DNA from: an uncultured Collinsella sp.
GTDB taxonomy: Bacteria > Actinomycetota > Coriobacteriia > Coriobacteriales > Coriobacteriaceae
Reading direction: 5' to 3'
DNA length: 15,647 nt
Assembly (NCBI GenBank): GCA_959027945.1
Contig: CAUFRO010000043.1
Coordinates: 1 to 15,647 of the forward strand
In this document: positions 1 through 7,125 of the stretch, one piece after another
Layout: every line of letters starts with the position of its first letter
Position numbering within the stretch: the stretch's first letter is position 1
Notes under the pieces: model-generated
What the model was told of the DNA's origin: nothing
Seen by the model: only the letters and a program-made list of their open reading frames with translations
Database searches by the model: none
Made by a program: the position numbers and the translations under genes

Positions 1-47
1 GTTGCCGCGCCCCGCAGTGCCCGCTTCCCCCGAGAACAATTATCAGT

Positions 48-84
48 GCAGGTAGAAAGCCTGCGGTTTTTCGGAAAACCCAGG
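48..84 (+). other. Overlapping hairpins upstream of tex
   Basis: Positions 48-52 (GCAGG) pair with 60-64 (CCTGC), and the downstream GGTTTTTC resembles a weak terminator tail. A competing hairpin pairs 60-63 with 81-84 and 65-70 with 75-80 around a TCGG loop, leaving C64 bulged. The two cannot form together because they share 60-64. This could be the end of a gene lying left of the window or a leader structure. A further 6-bp pairing, CGACCC at 91-96 with GGGTCG at 119-124, is followed by TTTT. No protein gene is supported in 1-216: the open frame running in from position 46 has no ribosome binding site and lacks family similarity before residue 58. Confidence 0.3.
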
Positions 85-163
85 TACGGTCGACCCATGC
101 GGTTCAAACGTAGTAGACGGGTCGTTTTCGTGGCGCGGCTCCAAAACAGTCTTTTGGGACGGG

Positions 164-172
164 TGGTATCCT
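164..172 (+). promoter_or_regulatory. Possible extended -10 for tex
   Basis: TGG followed by TATCCT (167-172) matches an extended -10 element about 45 nt upstream of the tex start. No convincing -35 hexamer lies 16-18 bp upstream, so the call is tentative. Confidence 0.3.
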
Positions 173-206
173 TGGTAGCCCTGTGCTGCAAACGCACCTT
201 AAACGC

Positions 207-212
207 AAGGAG
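207..212 (+). promoter_or_regulatory. Ribosome binding site fixing the tex start
   Basis: AAGGAG lies 4 nt before the ATG at 217. It decides in favour of this start over the upstream in-frame ATG at 46, which has no such site. Confidence 0.8.
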
Positions 213-216
213 TCCC

Positions 217-2364
217 ATGGATCTTATCGCCCAGCTTGCCCGCGAGCTCAACCTTAAGGCCGCCAACATCGAGGCGGCCGTCAAGCTCATCGACGAGGGC
301 AACACCATCCCCTTTATCTCGCGCTACCGCAAGGAAGCAACGGGCGGCATGGACGACGTCGCCCTGCGCGCACTCGACGAGCGCCTGTCTTACCTGCGCA
401 ATCTTGAGCAGCGCAAAGAGGACGTCATTCTGCTCATCGACGCCCAGGGCAAACTTACGCCAGAGCTTGAGCAGCAGATTCGCGAAGCCACGCAGATCCA
501 ACGTGTTGAGGACCTCTACAAGCCCTACCGCAAAAAGCGCATGACCCGCGCACAGAAGGCCCGCGAGGCAGGCCTGGAGCCGCTTGCCAACATGATCATC
601 ATGCAGGCCTCGGCCAAGGGCAGCGCGCTCGACACCGCCGCGGCATACGTCAACGAGGAGGCCGGCTTCGACACACCCGAGAAGGCACTTGCCGGCGCCG
701 CCGACATCGTTGCCGAGACGGTGGCCGAAGACCCCGAGAACGTCGCCGACCTGCGCGCCTTTACGCAAAACACCGCCGATATCATTGTCGAGGCTACCGA
801 TCCCACGGAGAAGACTCCCTACGAGCCCTACTACAACTTTGACGAGCCGCTGCGCCGTATACCCAACCACCGTGTGTTGGCTATCGACCGCGGTGAGCGC
901 GAGGGCAAGCTCCGCGTGCGCGTGAACGTCGACGGCGCTGCCGCCACGGCATGCCTCGGCAGCCGTTGGCCCCGACGCCAGGGCGTCTTCGCGCCCGTCT
1001 TTGACGCCGCCATCGCCGACGGTTACAAGCGCCTCATGGCCCCCTCGCTGGAGCGCGAGGCCCGCGCCAAGCTCACCGTTCGCGCCCAGACCGAGGCCAT
1101 CAACGTCTTTGCCAAGAATCTCGAGGGCTTGCTCTCGGCGCGCCCCGTGCGCGGCGCCCGCGTGCTCGCGCTCGATCCGGGCTACCGCACCGGCTGCAAG
1201 GTCGCCGTCATGGACGAGACCGGCAAGCTGCTCGACCACGGCGTGGTCTACCCCACCAAGCCGCGCCACGACGTCGCCGGCACCAAGCGCGAGCTCGCCC
1301 GCCTCGTCAAGAAGGACGGCGTCAACACCATCGTCATCGGCAACGGCACCGCCAGCCGCGAGACCGAGGAAGTCGTCTCGGAGTTCATTGCCGAGCAGGC
1401 GCCCAGCCTTCGCTACACCATCGTTAACGAAGCCGGCGCGTCGGTGTACTCGGCTTCCGAACTCGCCAGCCAGGAGTATCCCGACTTGGACGTCACCGTG
1501 CGTGGCGCCATGAGCCTGGGCCGCCGCCTGCAAGACCCGCTGGCAGAGCTCGTCAAGATCCCGCCCCAGTCCATCGGCGTTGGCCAGTACCAGCACGACC
1601 TTGACCAGGCCGAGCTTTCGCGCACGTTGGGCCATGTGGTGGAGGACGTCGTCAACCGCGTGGGCGTCGACGTCAACACCGCAAGCGCGAGCCTGCTGGG
1701 ATATGTATCGGGCATCACGCCGAGCGTGGCCAAAAACATCGTGGCCTACCGCGAGGAAAACGGCGCCTTTACCGATCGCCGCCAGCTCAAGAAGGTCCCC
1801 AAGCTGGGACCCAAGGCATACCTCAACGCCGCGGGTTTCCTGCGCATCAGCGGCGGCAAGAACCCGCTCGACGCGACAAGCGTCCACCCCGAGAGCTACG
1901 AGGTGGCCGCGGCCGTCCTGGAGCGCGCCGGCGTTAAATCAAGCGAGCTCAGCCGCGGCGGCGTGCCCGACATCGAGCGCCGCCTAGGCAGCATCTCGGC
2001 GCTGGCAAGCGACCTGGACTGCGGCACCCTCACGCTCATCGACATTGTCAACGAGCTCAAGAAGCCCGGTCGCGACCCGCGCGACGACGCGCCCGAGGTG
2101 GTCTTTAGCCGCTCAGCGCTTTCCATCGACGACCTGGAGCCCGGCATGGAGCTCAAGGGCACGGTGCGCAACGTTGTGGACTTTGGTGCCTTCGTCGACG
2201 TGGGCGTGCACCAGGACGGCCTCGTGCACATCTCCAAACTGGCCAACCGCTTTGTCAAGCACCCGAGCGACGTGGTGCGCGTCGGTGACACGGTCAAGGT
2301 GTGGGTTGAAAAGGTCGATCGCGACCGCAAGAAGATCTCCCTCACCATGGTGCAGGGGAAGTAA
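217..2364 (+). CDS. tex: Tex, S1-domain RNA-binding transcription accessory protein
   Basis: The 715-residue product has the full Tex architecture. An N-terminal helical region carries the family signature around NTIPFISRYRKEATGG (residues 29-44). An RNase H-like YqgF fold starts at about residue 317 with ALDPGYRTG (Asp320). Helix-hairpin-helix repeats run from about 487 to 560 (NTASASLLGYVSG, then KVPKLGPKAY), and a C-terminal S1 RNA-binding domain from about 640 to 713 ends in KKISLTMVQGK. Known family members are cytoplasmic, bind nucleic acid and act on transcription and RNA metabolism; the exact role here cannot be read from sequence. The length is slightly below the E. coli protein (773). 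The gene is monocistronic in this window. A 7-bp GC hairpin and a 48-nt repeat begin 9 nt after its stop. Confidence 0.97.
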   Translation: MDLIAQLARELNLKAANIEAAVKLIDEGNTIPFISRYRKEATGGMDDVALRALDERLSYLRNLEQRKEDVILLIDAQGKLTPELEQQIREATQIQRVEDLYKPYRKKRMTRAQKAREAGLEPLANMIIMQASAKGSALDTAAAYVNEEAGFDTPEKALAGAADIVAETVAEDPENVADLRAFTQNTADIIVEATDPTEKTPYEPYYNFDEPLRRIPNHRVLAIDRGEREGKLRVRVNVDGAAATACLGSRWPRRQGVFAPVFDAAIADGYKRLMAPSLEREARAKLTVRAQTEAINVFAKNLEGLLSARPVRGARVLALDPGYRTGCKVAVMDETGKLLDHGVVYPTKPRHDVAGTKRELARLVKKDGVNTIVIGNGTASRETEEVVSEFIAEQAPSLRYTIVNEAGASVYSASELASQEYPDLDVTVRGAMSLGRRLQDPLAELVKIPPQSIGVGQYQHDLDQAELSRTLGHVVEDVVNRVGVDVNTASASLLGYVSGITPSVAKNIVAYREENGAFTDRRQLKKVPKLGPKAYLNAAGFLRISGGKNPLDATSVHPESYEVAAAVLERAGVKSSELSRGGVPDIERRLGSISALASDLDCGTLTLIDIVNELKKPGRDPRDDAPEVVFSRSALSIDDLEPGMELKGTVRNVVDFGAFVDVGVHQDGLVHISKLANRFVKHPSDVVRVGDTVKVWVEKVDRDRKKISLTMVQGK

Positions 2365-2373
2365 ACCGCCAAA

Positions 2374-2421
2374 GCAGGGGTACCCCCTGCAGCGACGTGT
2401 AAAATCGCGAGTATTCTGCAA
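2374..2421 (+). repeat. 48-nt intergenic repeat, copy A (after tex)
   Basis: The copy begins with a hairpin, GCAGGGG at 2374-2380 pairing with CCCCTGC at 2384-2390, and ends with a core GTGTAAAATCGCGAGTATTC. The reverse complement of 2541-2588 matches it at 38 of 48 positions. It starts 9 nt after the tex stop and reads in the sense of tex. Confidence 0.75.
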
Positions 2422-2449
2422 ATTCCGCCGTTCCGGATGCCCCTCAGAG

Positions 2450-2503
2450 GCGAAAAAGCAAAAACAGCCCCCGTTTTAGCGTCGTCAGAGCCAAAACGGG
2501 GGC
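2450..2503 (-). terminator. Intrinsic terminator for the minus-strand transaldolase unit
   Basis: An 11-bp stem pairs 2467-2477 (GCCCCCGTTTT) with 2493-2503 across a 15-nt loop. Read on the minus strand it is followed by TGTTTTTGCTTTTT (plus positions 2453-2466 as an A-rich run). On the plus strand no T-run follows, so it is best read as the end of leftward transcription, though it may also slow rightward tex transcripts. Confidence 0.8.
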
Positions 2504-2540
2504 CGTTCCATGCTTCGGTTAACTGATAAAGACCTTTACC

Positions 2541-2588
2541 TTGCTGAATACTCTCAATTTTGCACGGCGCAGGCGGGGGTACCTTTGC
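2541..2588 (-). repeat. 48-nt intergenic repeat, copy B
   Basis: On the minus strand this copy carries the core GTGCAAAATTGAGAGTATTC and matches copy A at 38 of 48 positions, in the opposite orientation. It lies directly after a transaldolase-like C-terminal relic, so both copies follow a gene 3' end in sense orientation and both face the terminator hairpin between them. Confidence 0.75.
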
Positions 2589-2591
2589 CCA

Positions 2592-2633
2592 CGGCAGGAT
2601 ATAGAAGCCAAGCGCCAACTTGCTGGCAAGCTC
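2592..2633 (-). pseudogene. Relic of a transaldolase C-terminal end
   Basis: Translated on the minus strand these 14 codons read ELASKLALGFYILP. The intact transaldolase just upstream ends FAKDIAALGFHILP. The nucleotides match too: in the last 25 or so bases before the intact stop about 20 are identical, including the block reading GGCTTCYATATYCTGCCG. There is no stop right after the proline (a Trp codon follows) and no gene body upstream, only a palindrome. It is probably a fragment of a duplicated or displaced paralogue. A chance match is possible given the short length. Confidence 0.5.
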
Positions 2634-2645
2634 GTGTCGGCAGTT

Positions 2646-2711
2646 CCGGCCTTTCCTTTGCCTAGCGCGACCCTCGCGAAGCGCGTGAGCGATAGGGAAA
2701 GGAAAGGCCGG
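2646..2711. repeat. 66-nt palindrome after the transaldolase gene
   Basis: Positions 2646-2664 and 2693-2711 are inverted repeats of 19 bp with one mismatch (CCGGCCTTTCCTTTGCCTA against its partner). The 28-nt interior can fold further through CTCGCG and CGCGTGAG. No T-run follows on either strand, so it is not a standard terminator. It separates the intact transaldolase 3' end from the relic at 2592-2633. Confidence 0.75.
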
Positions 2712-2744
2712 GGCGAGCAGCCCGCGGCGTAGCCAGTGTTCGCG

Positions 2745-3449
2745 TTACGGCAGAATATGGAAGCCCAAAGCGGCGATATCCTTGGCAAAGCCGCGGACGG
2801 TGTCGAGCGAGACCTCGTACGGGTCGCGACCGATGTTCTTCCGCTTGGCCAGGATGCTGTTGGGCACCGTAATGATCTGGCAACCGCAGGCCTCGGCCTG
2901 GTAAATGTTGATGAGCTCGCGCGTGGACGCCCACAGGACCTCACAGTTGGGCTTGGCGGCGGCCTTCTTAACCGACTCCGTCATAAACGGAATGGGGTCG
3001 ACGCCGGTGTCGGCGATGCGGCCGGCAAAGAGCGAGATGATGGACGGCGTCTCGGCGTCAACGGCTTCGACCATCTCATCGACCTGCGTAGGCGTAAAGA
3101 TGGTAGTGACGTTGACCTTGATGCCGTCGGCGGAAAGCTTGCGGACCAGCTCGGCGGTGGACTCGCCCTTGGTGGTCACGCACGGAATTTTGACGTAGAC
3201 GTTCTCGGCCCAGGTAGCGATCTCGCGGGCCTCGACCTCCATGGTCTCGACGTCGTCGGCAAAGACCTCAAACGAGACGGACACATCGGTGATGTGAGCC
3301 AGGACCTCTTTGGCAAACGCGCGGTAATCCATCACGCCGCCCTTCTTCATAAGGGACGGGTTGGTCGTGAAACCCTGAACGTTGCCGTTCTCGTACATGT
3401 CGAGCATGCCTTCGAGGTTTGCACCGTCAGCGAACACCTTGATTGCCAT
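2745..3449 (-). CDS. Transaldolase / fructose-6-phosphate aldolase family protein
   Basis: This is a 234-residue TIM-barrel class I aldolase of the short transaldolase family. Visible signatures are GFTTNPSLM (residues 26-34), the Schiff-base lysine in YVKIPCV (Lys87) and NVTTIFTPTQ in the following strands. The family moves dihydroxyacetone units between sugar phosphates (transaldolase, pentose phosphate pathway) or splits fructose 6-phosphate; sequence alone does not separate these. The start at 3449 is chosen because AAAGGA (3459-3464, minus strand) lies 9 nt before it. The earlier ATG at 3473 would place that site inside the gene. Leftward transcription should end at the terminator at 2450-2503. 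It lies 193 nt downstream of the HAD phosphatase on the same strand, so co-transcription is possible but not shown. Confidence 0.93.
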   Translation of the reverse strand: MAIKVFADGANLEGMLDMYENGNVQGFTTNPSLMKKGGVMDYRAFAKEVLAHITDVSVSFEVFADDVETMEVEAREIATWAENVYVKIPCVTTKGESTAELVRKLSADGIKVNVTTIFTPTQVDEMVEAVDAETPSIISLFAGRIADTGVDPIPFMTESVKKAAAKPNCEVLWASTRELINIYQAEACGCQIITVPNSILAKRKNIGRDPYEVSLDTVRGFAKDIAALGFHILP

Positions 3450-3458
3450 CTGCCTGAT

Positions 3459-3464
3459 TCCTTT
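3459..3464 (-). promoter_or_regulatory. Ribosome binding site fixing the transaldolase start
   Basis: AAAGGA on the minus strand lies 9 nt upstream of the ATG at 3449, and excludes the longer start at 3473. Confidence 0.7.
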
Positions 3465-3642
3465 CGTTAGCATACGGCCGATAAACTGCTAAACACTTTA
3501 CCTACGTTTATCAAGGCGTGAACTGCGGTTTTTTATCTTCTCGGCGAACGGTATAAACACCTCAGTGTTTGGATTGATAAATCGATTGAGCATGCAAAAG
3601 CAAAGAGTCGCAGTTTGAGCAAACGTCAGAACGCGGGATTCA

Positions 3643-4470
3643 TTAGATGAGGCCGAAATGCTGCATCGCTGTGACGGTGCCGTCGTGTGCGACATCGTCG
3701 GTCACGTAGTCGGCGACCGCCTTGACCTCAGGCATGGCGTTGCCCATGGCGACAGCCGTCTCGACCGCAGCGAGCATGCCCAGGTCGTTACCCGAATCGC
3801 CGAAGCCAAAGGTGCGTGCGTTGCCGGTGCGACCCAGGTATTCCAGCGCTCGCGCCACGCCCACGCCCTTGTCGATGCCCTTGGGGCTCAGCTCGCGATT
3901 CTGACCACCGGTGTTGCACAGCTCAAACTCGCGATCGATAAAGCCATCATCGTTGGCTACGCGAGCCAGGTCGCTCGCGACGATGCCTACCTTGCCCACG
4001 CGCAGACGGCCGTCGACGCGCATTTCCTCGGTGCTGTGCACCACAGAAGTGCCAATCAGAGACGACTGCTCAACACCCGCGGGTTCCAGGGCAAAAGTAG
4101 CCACGTTGGTCTCGAAAAAGGCTTCAATCCCTGCCGCGGCCATACGGCGTGCAAGCTCCTCAACAATGTCTTCGTCAAAGCAGTCCTCATACACCACGCG
4201 GCCCTCGACCTCGAGCGTCGCTCCCGCCATGGCAACGACGCCCGCGGGGTCGAGCGCACGCAAGCTATCGGCGATGAGCCACAGGGGGCGACCCGTGCAG
4301 ATAAACGCCTTGTGTCCCGCGTCGCGCAGACGATGAAACGCCTCAACGACCGCCTGCGAGGGGCGAACCGCCGAAAAGTCCTTGTCGGTCATGTTGTCGG
4401 GATCGAACGACGTCAGCGTGCCGTCCACGTCAAAAAAGAGCACGGCGGAATCGGGGCACGCATCAATCAT
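3643..4470 (-). CDS. Cof-type HAD-superfamily phosphatase
   Basis: The 275-residue product is a HAD hydrolase of the Cof (IIB) class. Motif I is FFDVDGT with nucleophile Asp14 and Asp16; motif II is ICTGRP (Thr59); a lysine motif follows in LSPKGIDKG near residue 196; motif III/IV is FGFGDSGNDLGM near 222-232. The large middle segment fits the alpha/beta cap of this class. Family members dephosphorylate sugar phosphates, phosphorylated cofactors or nucleotides in the cytoplasm; the substrate cannot be told from sequence. AAAGGA lies 7 nt before the ATG. It is divergent from rlmKL, with a good promoter in the 75-nt gap. Its position upstream of a sugar-phosphate aldolase on the same strand is compatible with a carbohydrate role, but that is inference. 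Confidence 0.9.
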   Translation of the reverse strand: MIDACPDSAVLFFDVDGTLTSFDPDNMTDKDFSAVRPSQAVVEAFHRLRDAGHKAFICTGRPLWLIADSLRALDPAGVVAMAGATLEVEGRVVYEDCFDEDIVEELARRMAAAGIEAFFETNVATFALEPAGVEQSSLIGTSVVHSTEEMRVDGRLRVGKVGIVASDLARVANDDGFIDREFELCNTGGQNRELSPKGIDKGVGVARALEYLGRTGNARTFGFGDSGNDLGMLAAVETAVAMGNAMPEVKAVADYVTDDVAHDGTVTAMQHFGLI

Positions 4471-4501
4471 ATGGGTTCCTTTCGGGGGCGAGAGTAAACG
4501 A

Positions 4502-4530
4502 AGTATCCATCATATAATGGAGCGACGCAA
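4502..4530 (-). promoter_or_regulatory. Promoter of the HAD phosphatase gene
   Basis: On the minus strand TTGCGT (plus 4525-4530) and GATACT (plus 4502-4507) are separated by exactly 17 bp, a good sigma-70-type fit. The predicted start of transcription lies about 25 nt before the ATG at 4470. Confidence 0.6.
4513..4518 (+). promoter_or_regulatory. -10 element of rlmKL
   Basis: A perfect TATAAT lies 27 nt before the rlmKL ATG. No good -35 hexamer is seen 16-18 bp upstream. The hexamer falls inside the spacer of the opposite-facing promoter at 4502-4530. Confidence 0.5.
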
Positions 4531-4545
4531 CCAGAGAGGTCACCC

Positions 4546-7122
4546 ATGGAATTTTACGCAAGCTGCCCCGAGGGCTTTGAGTCCGCACTCGCCGATGAGC
4601 TTAAACGCCTCGGGCTTTCGCAGGTTCGTCGGCTGAAGGGCCGCGCTACATTTGAGGGCGAGCTCGAAGAAGGCTACCGCGCCTGTCTGTGGTCGCGCCT
4701 GGCGAGCCGTGTGTTCGTGGTGCTCGGGCGCTTTGAGGCGCAGGATGCCGACGAGCTGTACGATAGCGTTTACGACATCACCTGGGAGACCATCATCCGC
4801 CCCGGCGCCACCATCGCCATCACCGCCCGCGGCGTGACCGAGCAGCTGCGCAACACGCGCTTCTCGGCCCTGCGCGCCAAGGACGCGCTGTGCGACCGTC
4901 TGGCCGAGACCACGGGCCGTCGCGCCGATGTCGACGCTGCCGATCCCGACGTTCACCTGCTGCTTTCGCTGCGCCAGCGCCGCGCGAGCATCAGCCTGGA
5001 CCTTTCGGGCGACCCGCTGTTCAAGCGCCTGCCGCCCGCGGCGACCCGTGCCGGCGAGGGCGCGCACGTGCTGCGCCCCGACTACGCCGCCCTGGTGCTG
5101 GCGCAGGTCGGCTGGACCGCACTGTGCGAGCGCGAGTTGACGGCCGACGATTACGAGAATGAAGCCCTTCCCACGCTAATCGATGCCTCGTGCGCCGGCG
5201 GCGGCCTGTTGCTGGAAGCCGTGAACATTCTGACCGACCGCGCCCCGGGCGCCGCACGCGAGCGCTGGGGCTTTGAGGGCTGGCAGCTGCACGACGCCGC
5301 TCTGTGGGAGCAGCTGCTTGCCGAGGCGCGCGAGCGCGAGGCGGCAGCGCGCGAGCGCCAGGCGCGCATCGTGGCCGTAGACATCGACCCCGCCGCCCGC
5401 AAGACCGCCGAGCGCATGGTCAAGAGCGCTGGCTACAAGCGTTTTGTCGACTTTTGCGCCGCCAAGCCCGCCACCGTGCTGGACCATGCCGGCGCTGTCG
5501 CCGGTGCCGCCGTGGTCGCAGACACCACCGAGACCCCGCTTTCGCTCATGCACGACGCCATGACGCTGGTCGGCGAGCTGCGCCGCGCGCCCGAGCTCGC
5601 TTCAGCGCCGGTCGCCGCTCTCACCCGCGACGGCTTGCTGGCCCGCGCGCTCCACGCCGAGCCCGAGCGCTCGATCGCCGTCATGCCCAATAACGAGGAG
5701 GCGGCTCTTGAGGTTTGGCCCTCACTCGACCACGCCGCTGCAGCGTTTGAGGCTGCGACCAGCGCGGATGCCGAGGAACAGTCCACGGACGCCGAAGGCG
5801 AAGCCGCCAACACCCTCATGCCCGAACCTGCCGCCACGCTCGACTTGGGCGACGGCAAGCCGCTGCCCGTGCTCATCCCCGAGTCCGAGCAGTTCGCCAA
5901 CCGCCTGCGCAAGAATGCCCGTCTGCGCCGCAAGTGGGCCAAGCGCGAGGGCGTGAGCTGCTACCGCGTCTACGATGCCGACCTGCCCGACTACTCCGCC
6001 GCCATCGACCTGTACGAGGGCTGCCCGCAGACGCCGGGCCGCTGGCTCGTCATCGCCGAATACGCCGCGCCCAAGACCATCGACCCCGCACTGGCCCAGG
6101 CCCGTATGCTCGATATTCTGGCCATCGCGCCGCGCATCCTTGATGTTCCGGCCGAGCACGTGCACGCCAAGGCCCGCATGCGTTCGCGCGGCGGCTCGCA
6201 GTACGGCAAGCAGGGCGCCGGTAAGGGCGCATCGGGCGAGCGCGCCAATATCGCGCGTCGTCGCCTGCCGCTCATCGAAGAGGGCGGCCTCACCTTTGCC
6301 GTCAACTTTGACGACTACCTGGACGTCGGCATCTTCTTGGACCACCGCGTCACCCGCAACCTGGTGCGCGAGCACGCCAAGCAGGCGCGCCGCTTCCTCA
6401 ATCTGTTTGCCTACACCGGCACTGCCACCTGCTACGCGGCCGATGGCGGCGTCGAGGAGACCGTGACGGTCGACCTCTCCAATACCTATCTGGACTGGGC
6501 CGAGCGCAACATGCGCCAGAACGGCTTTGTGGGGCCTCAGCATCATTTTGTGCGCGACGACGTGCTCGCCTGGATTCGCGACCAGCGCCAGACGCGCAAC
6601 CGCTGGGACCTGATCTTTGTCGACCCGCCCACGTTCTCGAACTCCTCCAAGATGGGCCGCCGCACCTGGGATGTCCAGCGCGACCATGTTGAGCTTTTGG
6701 CTGGCGTATCGCGCCTGCTCGCGCAGGGCGGCCATGCCATCTTTAGCTGCAACCTGCGCGGCTTCCGCCCCGAAACGCGCAAGCTCGCCCGCGCGGGCGT
6801 GGTGCTGGAGGACATTACGGCGCAGACCATCCCCGAGGACTTCGCGCGCAACCAGAAGGTGCACCACTGCTACATCGTGCGCCGCCTGCCCATCGAGGAC
6901 GCCATGGCCGAAGTCGGCTTTAGCGCCGAGGAAATTGCCGAGCGCGTCGAGGAGCTGCGCAACCCCGAAGCCCGCAAGCCTCGCGCAACGGCGCCCGCGC
7001 ACGCGCAGGCAGGCGACCGGGGGCCGCGCGGCAACGGCAAGTCCAACTTTGCCGGCAAACCCTCCCCCGCCAGCAAGCCCAAAAAGAAGAAGTTCTACGC
7101 CAGCAAGCCCAAGGGCAAGTAA
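4546..7122 (+). CDS. rlmL: RlmKL-type 23S rRNA methyltransferase with degenerate RlmL domain
   Basis: This 858-residue product aligns along its length with bifunctional RlmKL (E. coli 702), which makes m2G2445 and m7G2069 in 23S rRNA. The N-terminus with THUMP domain (about 1-155) is conserved, including LWSRLASRVFVVLG. The RlmL methyltransferase region (about 165-400) is recognisable by LLLEAVNILTDRAPG and RWGFEGWQLHDAALW. However, the SAM-binding DPMCGSGT is DASCAGGG here (213-220), and the catalytic NPPYG is replaced by DTTET (326-330). After an acidic linker (about 385-440), the RlmK half begins near NRLRKN (452) and keeps NLFAYTGTAT (619-628) and DPPTF (693-697), so it should be active. 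The last 45 or so residues form a Lys/Pro/Ala-rich basic tail absent from E. coli. GAGAGGT lies 5 nt before the ATG. The long palindrome at 7126 follows the stop by 3 nt. Confidence 0.93.
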   Translation: MEFYASCPEGFESALADELKRLGLSQVRRLKGRATFEGELEEGYRACLWSRLASRVFVVLGRFEAQDADELYDSVYDITWETIIRPGATIAITARGVTEQLRNTRFSALRAKDALCDRLAETTGRRADVDAADPDVHLLLSLRQRRASISLDLSGDPLFKRLPPAATRAGEGAHVLRPDYAALVLAQVGWTALCERELTADDYENEALPTLIDASCAGGGLLLEAVNILTDRAPGAARERWGFEGWQLHDAALWEQLLAEAREREAAARERQARIVAVDIDPAARKTAERMVKSAGYKRFVDFCAAKPATVLDHAGAVAGAAVVADTTETPLSLMHDAMTLVGELRRAPELASAPVAALTRDGLLARALHAEPERSIAVMPNNEEAALEVWPSLDHAAAAFEAATSADAEEQSTDAEGEAANTLMPEPAATLDLGDGKPLPVLIPESEQFANRLRKNARLRRKWAKREGVSCYRVYDADLPDYSAAIDLYEGCPQTPGRWLVIAEYAAPKTIDPALAQARMLDILAIAPRILDVPAEHVHAKARMRSRGGSQYGKQGAGKGASGERANIARRRLPLIEEGGLTFAVNFDDYLDVGIFLDHRVTRNLVREHAKQARRFLNLFAYTGTATCYAADGGVEETVTVDLSNTYLDWAERNMRQNGFVGPQHHFVRDDVLAWIRDQRQTRNRWDLIFVDPPTFSNSSKMGRRTWDVQRDHVELLAGVSRLLAQGGHAIFSCNLRGFRPETRKLARAGVVLEDITAQTIPEDFARNQKVHHCYIVRRLPIEDAMAEVGFSAEEIAERVEELRNPEARKPRATAPAHAQAGDRGPRGNGKSNFAGKPSPASKPKKKKFYASKPKGK

Positions 7123-7125
7123 CAA

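Noticed and set aside
96..125. tRNA-like GGTTCAAAC segment
   Set aside because: Resembles a T-loop for a few bases, but no acceptor, D or anticodon stems can be drawn around it.
46..216. N-terminal extension of tex from the ATG at 46
   Set aside because: No ribosome site there, no Tex similarity before residue 58, and a strong AAGGAG precedes the ATG at 217.
199..1887. 562-codon open frame antisense to tex
   Set aside because: It mirrors tex in a high-GC gene where third-position bias removes stops from the opposite strand; its translation is Gly/Ala/Val/Leu-rich with no domain, and tex is certain.
1896..2618. 240-codon minus-strand open frame running from the transaldolase relic into tex
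   Set aside because: Only its first dozen or so residues resemble a protein (the relic); the rest is antisense to the tex 3' end.
3498..3695. 65-codon minus-strand open frame between transaldolase and HAD genes
   Set aside because: Overlaps the end of the HAD gene in another frame, unusual composition, no ribosome site or family likeness.
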